Shown here piece by piece: positions 46,220-55,126 of a DNA stretch of 56,881 bases. The first letter of the stretch is position 1. Each line of letters opens with the position of its first letter. The stretch covers positions 1 through 56,881 of the forward strand of contig NZ_FUXX01000013.1 in the NCBI RefSeq assembly GCF_900167015.1, given 5' to 3'. The stretch comes from Succinivibrio dextrinosolvens DSM 3072. Lineage in GTDB: Bacteria; Pseudomonadota; Gammaproteobacteria; Enterobacterales; Succinivibrionaceae. The notes beneath the pieces are model-generated. The model saw nothing but the letters and a program-made list of their open reading frames with translations. It ran no database searches and was not told where the DNA came from. The translations under genes and the position numbers were made by a program.

Positions 46220-46897
46220 TCAGGCTCCTATTAGATCTTTGTAATGCGTTTTTGCGTATTCGATAGCGTAAGGTACCCAAGGTTCATTAAATGAAGACAG
46301 GTACTCAAGAGCATCATCAAGCTTGAATGAAGCTAAAAACTCGCAGGCCTTCTTTTCATATGAAATGTGCCATGGTTCATAGCCCATTGAATTCTTTCCT
46401 GTATAAGGTCTTTTAAAACCAAACTTATTTAGGGCATTCTTAAGATAAACATCCAGTTTGTAGAAATAACTGCCCTTCTGATACTCTCTTGCGGTAAGCT
46501 CCAGCTGCTTGCCTTCAGGCAGGAGATTTGAGGCATAAATGTCGAAATCTGTTCCAAAGTGATGACGAGAAAAACCAGGAATTGCAGAAAATCTTACAAT
46601 TTCTAAAACCTTCTGCTCATCTGATAATGAAGAGATATCCATAGGCTCTTCATTTTCATCAAGTACAGGTCTTTTACCATTAAATTTGTCATCAAAAATC
46701 TTAAACTGCTTATAAAAGCTTCTGTATGCAGATGCAATCTTAATCTCAAAGCCATTATCATAGGCATCCGCAAATAAAGGGCCTAAAGCCTTAACAGCAT
46801 CTCTGTCACCAAGAAGAACCAGCATTCGCTTTGGATCATCCTTGAAGTTTACAAGCTTGCTGTCATCAAGACCTAAAACCTGTTCTTTTGTAATCAA
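46220..46897 (-). CDS. M15-family D-Ala-D-Ala carboxypeptidase-like protein, no signal peptide
   Basis: 225 aa. VanY/DacB-type M15 residues are apparent: IASAYRSFYKQ, FSRHHFGTDFDIY (zinc His and Asp), and YEPWHISY (zinc-proximal Glu and second zinc His). The N-terminus MITKEQVLGLDDSKL is polar with no signal peptide or anchor, so it may act on cytoplasmic peptidoglycan fragments or leave by another route. The start is TTG with weak upstream signals. It precedes trxB by one base. Confidence 0.75.
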   Translation of the reverse strand: MITKEQVLGLDDSKLVNFKDDPKRMLVLLGDRDAVKALGPLFADAYDNGFEIKIASAYRSFYKQFKIFDDKFNGKRPVLDENEEPMDISSLSDEQKVLEIVRFSAIPGFSRHHFGTDFDIYASNLLPEGKQLELTAREYQKGSYFYKLDVYLKNALNKFGFKRPYTGKNSMGYEPWHISYEKKACEFLASFKLDDALEYLSSFNEPWVPYAIEYAKTHYKDLIGA

Positions 46898-47016
46898 TTA
46901 TCAAAGGTTCCTTATCTTATAAACAAAGCTAGCTATTACTATATGCCTAATACAAAAATATTTCAGCGAGATGGAAGCAAATTGAAAAAAATTATTTGAA
47001 AATGAAAGGAAAGTAA

Positions 47017-47047
47017 CCAGAGGATCAGAAAATCCTCCGGTTTTTTT
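47017..47047. terminator. Hairpin after mscL
   Basis: CCAGAGGAT / ATCCTCCGG with a short loop, followed on plus by a T7 run. It lies just beyond the mscL stop and before the M15-trxB-nudC unit. Confidence 0.6.
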
Positions 47048-47050
47048 AAA

Positions 47051-47491
47051 TTACTTGTTCTGTTCTTTCAGAAGATCTCTGATTTCACGTAGAAGCTGTA
47101 CATCTGCAGGATCAGCAGGAGCTTCAGCAGGATTCTCTTCCTCTTTGATGATACGGTTCTTAAGGTTAATGATAAGCTTAATGGTCAGGAAGATTGCAAA
47201 GGCAATGATCAGAAAATCAAGAACGTTCTGCAGGAAAACACCATAGGTCAGAACGATTTCAGGTGAAGTATCAGTCTTATCCTGAAGTGTTACAGCCAGA
47301 TCCTTAAGATCAATGTTGCCAACAAATAGACCAACCAGAGGCATGATTACATCAGCAACCAGTGATGAAACAATCTTACCGAATGCAGTACCGATTACCA
47401 CACCGATTGCCATGTCCATTACATTACCTTTAACAGCGAACTCTCTGAATTCCTTGAAAAAGGACTTGCCTGTTGAAACAATGTCTTTCAT
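47051..47491 (-). CDS. mscL: Large-conductance mechanosensitive channel
   Basis: 146 aa. The hallmark is [40 protein letters not shown] (N-terminal amphipathic helix and pore helix TM1). The second helix is [18 protein letters not shown], and the cytoplasmic helix is RIIKEEE...[12 protein letters not shown]. It protects cells from osmotic downshock. It begins 20 bp after the exonuclease gene stop, so the two may be co-transcribed. AAGGAG precedes the ATG. Confidence 0.96.
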   Translation of the reverse strand: MKDIVSTGKSFFKEFREFAVKGNVMDMAIGVVIGTAFGKIVSSLVADVIMPLVGLFVGNIDLKDLAVTLQDKTDTSPEIVLTYGVFLQNVLDFLIIAFAIFLTIKLIINLKNRIIKEEENPAEAPADPADVQLLREIRDLLKEQNK

Positions 47492-47511
47492 ATATACTCC
47501 TTAAATTACAT

Positions 47512-48432
47512 TTAGTTATTTTCAAATTTATATCGAGTCTTGGCCTTATATTCGATAATCTTGATATCAAAATCGACATAGCCATCCTTATAGGTATCCT
47601 CGATAATCTGTTTTACCTTGGATGCCTCATCCTCATCCTGATAGTAACGAGACCAGGTCTTGGCATTACCGCCGTCAAACCTGAAGCCTCTTTCTTTAAG
47701 ATTATCCTTGAATTTAAAGGTATTGCCTCTGATTACAACTCTATAGCTGCAGCTTAGAGCAGAACCGATAAGTTCACTGAAGGCTACAGGAACCTTATAC
47801 ATGATCCATAAAAGAGCAAGACAGTCCACATATGCTCGGTGAGCATCATAGAAATACCCAAGCACCAGATTTATGAACTCAAGCTTGGCACTTGAATATC
47901 CAAGCTTCTTCCATGGGATTTCCTTTAGAGAACAGGCCCATGACAGAGTAGACAGAGATTTGAAGCGTTTTTCAAAGAAAGGACGATCAAATGCAGCGTT
48001 ATGAGCAACAACAAGAGGTCTTCCTGTCAGGAATCTGGCAACCATCTCATCATCAAAATGATGACCTGCAACCATCTCATCAGTAATATGAGTCAGCTCA
48101 GTGATTTCAGGAGGAATTGGTTCATTAGGATCTTCAAACTCGTCGTAGTATCTGTCTACTGTTAACAGAAGCTTTCTGTCTAAAGAAAAGGTTGCCTTAA
48201 CCATTCCAAGCTCAATGATCTTGTTCTTCATCGGATCCATTCCAGTTGTTTCTGTATCAAGAAAAACCACGGAATATACCTTCTCATTCGGAAGAGGATC
48301 ATTTAGAACAATTGGAAAATGAGTATCTACACCTGAAATAGTCAGGGGAATTTTCTCAAGTAAACGATAATTTTCAGGATGCGCAGTGATCCTTTCAATC
48401 ATGTTCAGAGGGAAAGAATTTGTATCTTGCAT
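47512..48432 (-). CDS. DnaQ-family 3'-5' exonuclease
   Basis: 306 aa with all DEDDh residues: VVFLDTETTGMD (DxE), PLVVAHNAAFDRPFF (second Asp) and YDAHRAYVDCLALLWI (His and final Asp). The last 80 residues are an additional domain resembling that of other bacterial exonucleases that repair or mature nucleic acids. It could be a DNA polymerase III epsilon-like proofreader or an RNase T/Orn-like trimming enzyme. It is not close enough to E. coli DnaQ, RNase T or ExoX for a symbol. Located upstream of mscL. Confidence 0.85.
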   Translation of the reverse strand: MQDTNSFPLNMIERITAHPENYRLLEKIPLTISGVDTHFPIVLNDPLPNEKVYSVVFLDTETTGMDPMKNKIIELGMVKATFSLDRKLLLTVDRYYDEFEDPNEPIPPEITELTHITDEMVAGHHFDDEMVARFLTGRPLVVAHNAAFDRPFFEKRFKSLSTLSWACSLKEIPWKKLGYSSAKLEFINLVLGYFYDAHRAYVDCLALLWIMYKVPVAFSELIGSALSCSYRVVIRGNTFKFKDNLKERGFRFDGGNAKTWSRYYQDEDEASKVKQIIEDTYKDGYVDFDIKIIEYKAKTRYKFENN

Positions 48433-48750
48433 GAATATCTGTTTCTATCTTTAAATACCGTATTCTTCGCGGATTTTAGAAAAAAATCTACTTAATTATT
48501 TGTATTATATCCAATTTAATCTTTATGTTACGTTTTTTTGCAAATAATATGATCAAAAAGCAAACATTTATTTTTATATAAATATGCCCTGTTTTTATAC
48601 ATTATTTTCCTGTTGATTTATAAAGAAAATTATCTACATTTTGCTTATTTTTGGTGCAAACATTAATGTTAAAAATAATTACCTATTTTAATACGTTAAT
48701 GAATATGTTTACATATAAACAAATCGATAGAATTAACAAGGAATGACAAT
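48433..48750. other. Divergent intergenic region upstream of cysK
   Basis: 318 bp, strongly AT-rich, between the exonuclease (minus) and cysK (plus). It must contain both promoters. No conserved operator is recognised. Confidence 0.45.
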
Positions 48751-49683
48751 ATGAAATATTACAAGTCTGCAATCGATCTGATTGGCAATACACCTCTGGT
48801 TGAGCTGTCAAATCTACAGAAAAAATTTAATCTGAAGGCACGAGTCTTCGCAAAATTTGAAGCTCTCAATCCATCAGGCTCAGTAAAGGACAGAGCTGCT
48901 CTTTATATGATCAAAGAAGCTCTTGCCTCAGGAAAGATCAACAAGGATACAAAGATCTATGAGCCAACATCCGGAAATACCGGTATAGGTCTTGCTCTTG
49001 TATGTGCAAATCTTGGTCTTGATGTTACCCTGGTTCTGCCAGAAACCATGTCTGTTGAAAGAAGAAACATTCTTAGAGCCTACGGTGCAAAACTGGTACT
49101 GACAGAAGGTGCCAAGGGCATGAAGGGTGCAATTGAAAAGGCAACTGAACTTGCAGCAGCATCTGACAATACCTTTATTCCTCAGCAGTTTGAAAATGAA
49201 GCTAATGTTAAGGCTCACTATGAGACTACCGGCCCTGAGATCTGGAATGATACCGACGGCAAGGTTGATATTTTCGTAGCCTCTGTCGGTTCAGGCGGAA
49301 CTGTAAGTGGAACCGGAAAATACCTCAAAGAAAAGAACAGCAGCATCAGAGTATACGGTGTTGAAGCTGCAGCTTCCCCTGTTTTAAACGGAGGTAATGC
49401 CGGTCCTCACAAGATTCAGGGTATTTCCGCAGGATTCATTCCTAAGATTTACGACAAATCTGTTGTAGACGAGGTTATCGATATTACTGATGAGGAAGCT
49501 TTTGACAACGGCAGAACTCTTGCCCAGTCTGAAGGTCTTTTCATTGGTATTTCATCTGGCGCAGCCATCAGTGCAGCAATCAAGCTTGCTCAGAAGGATG
49601 AGAATAAGGACAAGATTATTGTTGTTATTCTTCCAGACAGCGGTGACAGATATCTTTCAACAGCACTATATCATCAGGACTAA
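48751..49683 (+). CDS. cysK: Cysteine synthase A
   Basis: PLP-dependent O-acetylserine sulfhydrylase, 310 aa. The PLP lysine (residue 46) lies in NPSGSVKDRAA; the substrate loop is TSGNTGIGLA (about 71-80), followed by ETMSVERRN, the PLP-phosphate loop SVGSGGTVSGTGKYLK and the Ser near the pyridine N in GISSGAAI. The C-terminus VVILPDSGDRYLST is typical. AAGGA is 8 bases upstream. The DAACS symporter follows after 5 bp, which suggests linked amino-acid uptake and cysteine metabolism. Confidence 0.96.
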   Translation: MKYYKSAIDLIGNTPLVELSNLQKKFNLKARVFAKFEALNPSGSVKDRAALYMIKEALASGKINKDTKIYEPTSGNTGIGLALVCANLGLDVTLVLPETMSVERRNILRAYGAKLVLTEGAKGMKGAIEKATELAAASDNTFIPQQFENEANVKAHYETTGPEIWNDTDGKVDIFVASVGSGGTVSGTGKYLKEKNSSIRVYGVEAAASPVLNGGNAGPHKIQGISAGFIPKIYDKSVVDEVIDITDEEAFDNGRTLAQSEGLFIGISSGAAISAAIKLAQKDENKDKIIVVILPDSGDRYLSTALYHQD

Positions 49684-49688
49684 CTATC

Positions 49689-50972
49689 ATGATTTTTAAT
49701 ACATCACGAATCCATGCGGCAGCTGCGACTGCCCTTGCAAAGGTTAGCGGAAAAGGCAGAGCCCTGACTGCAGTCTTTTATATCGGAGCCCTGATTATAG
49801 GTGCTCTAATCGGTTTTGCAGGTAATGCAGATGTAAATGCGGTTATGGACTTTATTGCCACCGTATTCACAAGACTGTTCAGCTTTATTGCAGTTCCAAT
49901 CATTGCAGTATCACTGATCTCTACTCTTGCAAATCTGTCCCGTAATTCAAAGGGTGGAACCATCTTTATTCATACTATCTTCTACACTCTTCTGACAACT
50001 ATTCTGGCAGCAGTTTTAGGTGCAGTACTGTTTTCAGTCATCACACCAGCAAACGTTCCTGCTGCAATGACAGAAGGTGCTGCAGATGTTGTCTCAAAAT
50101 ATGAATCTCTATCTTATCTTGAGCATATCCAGAACATTATTCCAAATAATCTTCTACAGCCATTTGTAGCAGGTAATGTGCTTTCAATTCTGATGGTTGC
50201 CGCAGCCTTTGGTTTAGGTATTGCCTCAATGAAGGAAAGCAAGAATAAGGATGCGCTTATTTCTGTAATTACAGGATTTCAGGAACTGTTATTCATCCTG
50301 ATCCACTGGTTAATCAGAATTCTGCCAATCGGTATCATGGCATTCACAGCTCAGCTTGTAACTCAGCTTGAAGCAGGAATTATCCTAGGCGGTCTTGCTA
50401 CCTATTTTGGTGTAGTAATCAGCTCTAATTTAATTCAGATGTTCGTAATTCTTCCTCTGATTCTGCTGATTAAGGGACTAAATCCTCTGAAGATTGCTCG
50501 CGGCATGCTACCTGCTCTTGCAGTTGCATTATTCTCCAAGTCATCAGCAGGTACCCTGCCTGTTACCATGGCGGCAGCTGAGGATAATCTTCATGTAGAC
50601 AGAAGAGTTTCAAGATTCGTTCTTCCAATCTGCACCACTATCAATATGAACGGCTGCGCTGCATTTATTCTGATCACTTCAGTATATCTGCTGCAGAATG
50701 CTGGTATTGAAATCGGCTTTAGCACCCTGACTGCCTGGGTATTTATTGCAACCTTTGCCGCAGTTGGCAACGCTGGTGTTCCTATGGGATGCTACTTCCT
50801 AACCCTGTCTCTGGTTTCATCAATGAACATTCCTGTATCACTGATGGGTGTTATTCTGCCTGTATATGCAGTAATTGATATGATTGAGACGTCACTGAAC
50901 GTATGGTCTGACTCATGTGTTGCAAACATTGTGAATAAGACTATGAAGGACAAGCTTCCAGCAGAAGCTTAG
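49689..50972 (+). CDS. Sodium:dicarboxylate / neutral amino-acid symporter (DAACS family)
   Basis: 427 aa with about eight transmembrane helices and two hairpins. The family's serine-rich hairpin appears as LFSKSSAGTLPVT, the sodium/substrate site as TTINMNGCAAF, and the second hairpin as AAVGNAGVPMGCYF. DAACS members carry glutamate, C4-dicarboxylates, serine/threonine or cystine. Being 5 bp behind cysK favours a sulfur-related or serine substrate, but this is context only. A terminator follows. Confidence 0.85.
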   Translation: MIFNTSRIHAAAATALAKVSGKGRALTAVFYIGALIIGALIGFAGNADVNAVMDFIATVFTRLFSFIAVPIIAVSLISTLANLSRNSKGGTIFIHTIFYTLLTTILAAVLGAVLFSVITPANVPAAMTEGAADVVSKYESLSYLEHIQNIIPNNLLQPFVAGNVLSILMVAAAFGLGIASMKESKNKDALISVITGFQELLFILIHWLIRILPIGIMAFTAQLVTQLEAGIILGGLATYFGVVISSNLIQMFVILPLILLIKGLNPLKIARGMLPALAVALFSKSSAGTLPVTMAAAEDNLHVDRRVSRFVLPICTTINMNGCAAFILITSVYLLQNAGIEIGFSTLTAWVFIATFAAVGNAGVPMGCYFLTLSLVSSMNIPVSLMGVILPVYAVIDMIETSLNVWSDSCVANIVNKTMKDKLPAEA

Positions 50973-50992
50973 TTTTAGAAGATTTCAACACT

Positions 50993-51021
50993 AAGGCCAG
51001 ATCACTATCTGGTCTTTTTTT
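50993..51021 (+). terminator. Terminator after cysK-symporter operon
   Basis: AAGGCCAGAT / ATCTGGTC stem, tetraloop CACT and a T7 run. Confidence 0.9.
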
Positions 51022-51137
51022 ATCTGAACAAACATTATTCAATTTTTTCTATTCGAAAATATCCAAAGTCTTTGGTTAATTTCGAATAGGAATTAAAAAT
51101 CACTTATAAATTAAATAGTTAAGAAATATTCAGTGAG

Positions 51138-51944
51138 CTAGTTTAGAAGCTTGGATTTGATACCATGAGATACATGCTTTCGTCCAAGGATCTCCCCCTT
51201 CATGGATGGGAACCACTCTTTTTTAGGCTTTGCCGCAATCAGATCATCAACAGAAATAAACAGTCTTGAATTAACATCATTAGGGGCAACTGTCCCCTTG
51301 GTGAAGATAAATTCAATCCCGTCAGGCAGCAATACATAGTTTCTTGGATCAACCTCGATCTGCGCCTTAATTACGTAAAGATTCTTATAGCCGTATTCCT
51401 TGAATTTATTGTAGACAAGATTGGAACAGGTCATGGCTGCAAGAGTAGGATCTTCAAAGAGGTCTTCAAAATGGACAAATTTCTTGGTTTCAAGATTAAA
51501 GTTGAAAACATCAGTCAGAGTAGCCTTCTGATCTAAAAACTCCTGTTTTACGAGCACAACCGCACACATGAAACCAAGCTCTTTAATCACACGAAAATCA
51601 AAGGAAACATCCTGATAGGCAATATCTCTCTGAATAAAAAGATCACTGTTCTCATCTTCAAAATCGAGATTATCAGTAATGTAACCAATATAATCGTGCT
51701 CAAACTTACTGACGTAGAAATTCTTGAAGAAACCGCAGGTTCTGGAATAGGCTTCATTCTTACACAGTGCTGGAAGATGAAAGGTTGACTGAGTGTAGGA
51801 CATTTCAACAACCTCATCATAGGTACTGGTGTCAAAAATAATGTCCTTTGACTCAGGCTTATCCATTTTTTCTGGAAGTGTATTGGCAAATGCGCCTGAA
51901 GTTAATAACAGTGTCAGTAATAGTGACTTAACAAATAAACTCAT
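51138..51944 (-). CDS. Secreted DUF3298-like protein
   Basis: 268 aa with a signal peptide (MSLFVKSLLLTLLLTSGAFA). The C-terminal half resembles DUF3298/RsiV-type domains: VFNFNLETKKFVHFEDLFED, then NYVLLPDGIEFIFTKGTVAPND and SRLFISVDDLIAAKP, the strand order typical of that fold. Three Cys in the mature part may form disulfides. The ATG overlaps the xseA stop in an ATGA arrangement, so it is translated from the xseA message. The ligand or role is unknown. Confidence 0.6.
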   Translation of the reverse strand: MSLFVKSLLLTLLLTSGAFANTLPEKMDKPESKDIIFDTSTYDEVVEMSYTQSTFHLPALCKNEAYSRTCGFFKNFYVSKFEHDYIGYITDNLDFEDENSDLFIQRDIAYQDVSFDFRVIKELGFMCAVVLVKQEFLDQKATLTDVFNFNLETKKFVHFEDLFEDPTLAAMTCSNLVYNKFKEYGYKNLYVIKAQIEVDPRNYVLLPDGIEFIFTKGTVAPNDVNSRLFISVDDLIAAKPKKEWFPSMKGEILGRKHVSHGIKSKLLN

Positions 51945-53521
51945 TTAATTGAAGCCTTATCATTCTTTTGAATTTCTACTATCTCTGATTTTACTCTGCC
52001 ATCAGAAAGCATTGTAGTAATTATGTCTCCCTTTTTTAAGGAATCTATATCTACAGCGTGATCGTTATTATCAAAGGTTATCGAATATCCGCGATTTAAG
52101 ATATACAGAGGATTTAATGACGACAGTCTGGTAACCTGCTTTATGTATTCCTGATTCAGTCGATTAAGCCTGTCTTCAACATCTGAGGATTGAATGTCAT
52201 TCACAAGAGCTTTGAGCCTGTCCTTTAACAGATTTATCTTTTTATCAATCAGGCTGTTAAAGGAAAGAACTCTATGCTCATAATTAAGCCTCTCAGATAC
52301 ATCAAACAGCTGACGATCAAGAGCTGAATTCATTCTTATAAGACAGTTCTTAACCTTTGACGATTCCTGCTCAAGATAATAGGAAGGCTCAAAAACAGAA
52401 AGCCTTTCCTTTAAGGAATTCAGCCTGTGCTCGTACTCTGAAACGGTATTTGCCGATGCAGAATCCAGTCTGTTTATGAGTAAATCAACCTGCTTTGAAA
52501 TGTTATCCACATAAAGCTGAGGAGATGAATTCTTCAGTCTGCTGCACAGATGATCAAAATTCATACACTCATAATCATAGATTCTGAAAATGGCATCTGA
52601 CATTTTTTTTACATACTGCTCAACTGAATTATAAAGATCACTTCTTAATACAGAGGAGACAAATTCAGCAGCTCTGGTTGGAGTTGCAGCACGCATATCT
52701 GCGGCAAAATCTGTAAAGGCATAATCAGCCTCATGGCCAACCGCAGAAATAATAGGGATCGGACATTTAGCAACAGCCTTTACCAGCTCCTCATCAAAGA
52801 AAGCAAGGAGATCTTCAAAAGAACCGCCACCTCGTCCTATGATGATAACGTCACACTGATTGTGCTCAATAGCAAGATTAAGAGCACTCAAAAGTGACTG
52901 TGGAGCACTTGCACCCTGAACAAGTGATGGATAAAGAATAATATTGATAAGAGGATTTCTATGCTCTATTGTTTTAATAATATCCCCGATTGCCCTGCCG
53001 TCAGCTGAAGTTACAACACCTACAGTATTAACAAATCTTGGAATACAGCGCTTTTCACGTGAGAAATATCCCTCTGACTCAAGCTTTCTTTTAAGCTCAT
53101 TGAGTCGTTCCATGATAGACCCCAATCCGAGTTTTCTCATGGAATGAGCAATAAATTTAAACTGTCCGTTTTTGGTAAAGAGACTGATACTACCGTTTAA
53201 CTCTACTTTATCTCCGGCTTTTGGTTCAAAGGACATTCTCTGTCTGTAACTTTGCCACATTACACAGTCCAGAGTAGAACCGTCATTAGAATCCTTTAGC
53301 TTAAAGTAAATGTGATTGTAGCTTTTTATCTCTGAAATTTCGCCATAGATTACGAATGGACCTAGAGTCTTAAAGAAAGAATCAGTCTGATGTAAAAACT
53401 CAGATACACTCCATGAGCCTTCTGATGGTCTTTCTTCCAGAGAATCAATCATAGAAATATTTTGAACAGATGAGCTTTGATCCGCACTATCAAGCAAAGA
53501 CTCATCGAATAATTGTGGCAT
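51941..53521 (-). CDS. xseA: Exodeoxyribonuclease VII large subunit
   Basis: About 526 aa from the ATG at 53521, which has TAAGGAG upstream; an in-frame TTG at 53551 is not used. The N-terminal OB-fold (WSVSEFLHQTDSFFKTLGPFVIYGEISEIKSY...HIYFKLKD region) is followed by the catalytic domain with VGVVTSADGRAIGDII, IIGRGGGSFEDLLAFFDEELVKAVA and SAVGHEADYAFTDFAADMRAATPTRAAE. Long coiled-coil segments follow. It degrades single-stranded DNA with XseB, which is not in this window. About 40 residues at the N-terminus exceed the usual length. Confidence 0.95.
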   Translation of the reverse strand: MPQLFDESLLDSADQSSSVQNISMIDSLEERPSEGSWSVSEFLHQTDSFFKTLGPFVIYGEISEIKSYNHIYFKLKDSNDGSTLDCVMWQSYRQRMSFEPKAGDKVELNGSISLFTKNGQFKFIAHSMRKLGLGSIMERLNELKRKLESEGYFSREKRCIPRFVNTVGVVTSADGRAIGDIIKTIEHRNPLINIILYPSLVQGASAPQSLLSALNLAIEHNQCDVIIIGRGGGSFEDLLAFFDEELVKAVAKCPIPIISAVGHEADYAFTDFAADMRAATPTRAAEFVSSVLRSDLYNSVEQYVKKMSDAIFRIYDYECMNFDHLCSRLKNSSPQLYVDNISKQVDLLINRLDSASANTVSEYEHRLNSLKERLSVFEPSYYLEQESSKVKNCLIRMNSALDRQLFDVSERLNYEHRVLSFNSLIDKKINLLKDRLKALVNDIQSSDVEDRLNRLNQEYIKQVTRLSSLNPLYILNRGYSITFDNNDHAVDIDSLKKGDIITTMLSDGRVKSEIVEIQKNDKASIK

Positions 53522-53755
53522 AAAAATCTCCTTACAGGAGAATTGTATCAAAAGACAAAGAAGTGAACTAGAAAAAGACCAGAAAAGGAAGAATCTTGTC
53601 GACTAATAGAGTAAACAGAATTACATAATGCACCAAAAGAAAAGCTTATTATACATCCTTGATTTATATGCTATCCGCAAAGCTCTTTTTTACAAATAAT
53701 GTTTAATAACAATACGTTAAAAATGTAAAAGACAAAATTTTTTTTAAATATTTTG

Positions 53756-53783
53756 TTGACATAAAAAAATAATCCCTTATAAT
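53756..53783 (+). promoter_or_regulatory. Promoter of the tRNA Gly-Cys-Leu-Leu cluster
   Basis: TTGACA (53756-53761) and TATAAT (53778-53783), 16-bp spacing, ending 14 bp before tRNA-Gly. Confidence 0.85.
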
Positions 53784-53797
53784 GGCACACATCGGAT

Positions 53798-53873
53798 GCG
53801 GGAATAGCTCAGTTGGTAGAGCATAACCTTGCCATGGTTAGGGTCGCGAGTTCGAACCTCGTTTCCCGCTCCA
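53798..53873 (+). tRNA. tRNA-Gly (anticodon GCC)
   Basis: 76 nt with CCA. Acceptor GCGGGAA / TTCCCGC; anticodon stem TAACC / GGTTA with loop TTGCCAT. Confidence 0.98.
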
Positions 53874-53881
53874 ATGTTGAT

Positions 53882-53955
53882 GGCGCGTTAGTAAAGCGGT
53901 TATACATCGGATTGCAAATCCGCGAAGTCCAGTTCGACTCTGGAACGCGCCTCCA
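53882..53955 (+). tRNA. tRNA-Cys (anticodon GCA)
   Basis: 74 nt with CCA. Acceptor GGCGCGT / ACGCGCC; the anticodon loop contains TTGCAAA. Very close to E. coli tRNA-Cys. Confidence 0.98.
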
Positions 53956-53961
53956 CTAAAT

Positions 53962-54051
53962 GCCCAGGTGGTGAAATTGGTAGACACAAGGGACTTAAAA
54001 TCCCTCGGAACTTATACTTCCGTGTCGGTTCGACTCCGACCCCGGGCACCA
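53962..54051 (+). tRNA. tRNA-Leu (anticodon TAA), copy 1
   Basis: 90 nt class-II tRNA with CCA. Anticodon loop ACTTAAAAT between GGG and CCC stem bases; extended variable arm (CGGAACTTATACTTCCG). The acceptor GCCCAGG / CCCGGGC has one A-C mismatch at the fifth pair. Confidence 0.97.
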
Positions 54052-54097
54052 CTTCCCAAGTGATGCACTTTAGTAAAAATCAACATTCTCTCTTATT

Positions 54098-54187
54098 GCC
54101 CAGGTGGTGAAATTGGTAGACACAAGGGACTTAAAATCCCTCGGAACTTATACTTCCGTGTCGGTTCGACTCCGACCCCGGGCACCA
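54098..54187 (+). tRNA. tRNA-Leu (anticodon TAA), copy 2
   Basis: Identical over 90 nt to the copy at 53962, including the acceptor mismatch; separated from it by 46 bp. Confidence 0.97.
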
Positions 54188-54539
54188 CTTTCGATATTCT
54201 TATTTCCAACCAACCTCAAAAAAACAATTTTTTCATGAATTGTGTACTATTTGCATGTTCACCAAATTGAAATTTTCTCAAAACAGAATTTAATAAAACT
54301 TTCGTGAATGTTCTTTTAGTAGCATTCTATTTTGATCATATGGCAGCACTCTAAAATTATTACTTTTTATACCAATATACTAGATTGTTTAAACAGAATA
54401 ATAAATTCATACTAGTATACTAGTGAAAAATCACAAAATTAAGAAAGACGAATACGCTTGTTAATAGTCAAAAGCGATGTATTAACAGATAGATCTATCG
54501 ACAAAACAAATATAAAAAGAATAAGTAAAGATTTGAATC
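54188..54539. other. AT-rich spacer between facing tRNA clusters
   Basis: About 350 bp with no gene seen. It holds two copies of an ATACTAG-type word (near 54377 and 54411) and is otherwise unstructured. Confidence 0.4.
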
Positions 54540-54615
54540 TGGAGAGGGAAACGAGGTTCGAACTCGCGACCCTAACCATGGCAAGGTTATGCTCTACCAA
54601 CTGAGCTATTCCCGC
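54540..54615 (-). tRNA. tRNA-Gly (GCC), copy with acceptor mismatch
   Basis: Same as the other Gly copies except that the 3' acceptor strand reads TTCCCTC instead of TTCCCGC, giving a C-T mismatch at the second pair. It is the last of three minus-strand copies and may be decaying. Confidence 0.85.
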
Positions 54616-54648
54616 ACTCCGATTTAGAGAAGGAGTCATAAAGTACAT

Positions 54649-54724
54649 TGGAGCGGAAAACGAGGTTCGAACTCGCGACCCTAACCATGGCAAGGTTATG
54701 CTCTACCAACTGAGCTATTCCCGC
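54649..54724 (-). tRNA. tRNA-Gly (GCC), copy with one G-U acceptor pair
   Basis: 76 nt with CCA. The acceptor 3' strand is TTTCCGC, giving a G-U wobble at the fifth pair; otherwise identical to the copy at 54756. Confidence 0.95.
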
Positions 54725-54755
54725 ATTCAATATATTCTTTATAACAAATTTTAGA

Positions 54756-54831
54756 TGGAGCGGGAAACGAGGTTCGAACTCGCGACCCTAACCATGGCAA
54801 GGTTATGCTCTACCAACTGAGCTATTCCCGC
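54756..54831 (-). tRNA. tRNA-Gly (GCC)
   Basis: Identical in sequence to the plus-strand copy at 53798-53873. It is first in the minus-strand trio, next to the promoter. Confidence 0.98.
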
Positions 54832-54845
54832 ATCCAATGTGTGCC

Positions 54846-54873
54846 ATTATACAGATCTAATAACTCAAATCAA
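54846..54873 (-). promoter_or_regulatory. Promoter of the minus-strand tRNA-Gly trio
   Basis: On minus: TTGATT (54868-54873), 16 bp, TATAAT (54846-54851). The leader GGCACACAT(T/C)GGAT is shared with the plus-strand Gly promoter, so the loci arose by duplication. Confidence 0.8.
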
Positions 54874-54938
54874 GCGATTTTTTTAATTAAATTCAAAGCA
54901 ATCCAAAAAAAAAGCAAATATAAGCCATTCCTTTTATA

Positions 54939-54954
54939 CGGCAAATTTTTGCCG
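54939..54954. promoter_or_regulatory. 16-bp palindrome upstream of flagellin 1
   Basis: CGGCAAATTTTTGCCG (CGGCAA-N4-TTGCCG). The same motif occurs before flagellin 2. Its location about 107 bp upstream of a sigma-54-like promoter suggests an enhancer site for a flagellar activator. Confidence 0.55.
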
Positions 54955-55052
54955 TCAAATAAATCTTACAAAATAAAATATATTATTCAGATTTATTTTT
55001 TATTTTTATATTTCAATAAGATACTCTAAATTTTTCTCTCTTCTCAACAAGA

Positions 55053-55069
55053 TGGCATACAAATTTCAT
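55053..55069 (+). promoter_or_regulatory. Sigma-54-like promoter of flagellin 1
   Basis: TGGCATACAAATTTCAT: -24 GG and -12 C are at the sigma-54 spacing, with TTTC in place of TTGC. The matching arrangement before flagellin 2 supports it. Confidence 0.45.
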
Positions 55070-55126
55070 AAGGAATTACACAAATTAAAAAGGCAATATA
55101 AATTGTCAAAATAGGAGAGAAAAAAA

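Noticed and set aside
54439-54693. Frames overlapping the tRNA-Gly genes (54439-54693 minus and 54805-55029 plus)
   Set aside because: They run through tRNA sequence and AT-rich spacers and have no protein features.
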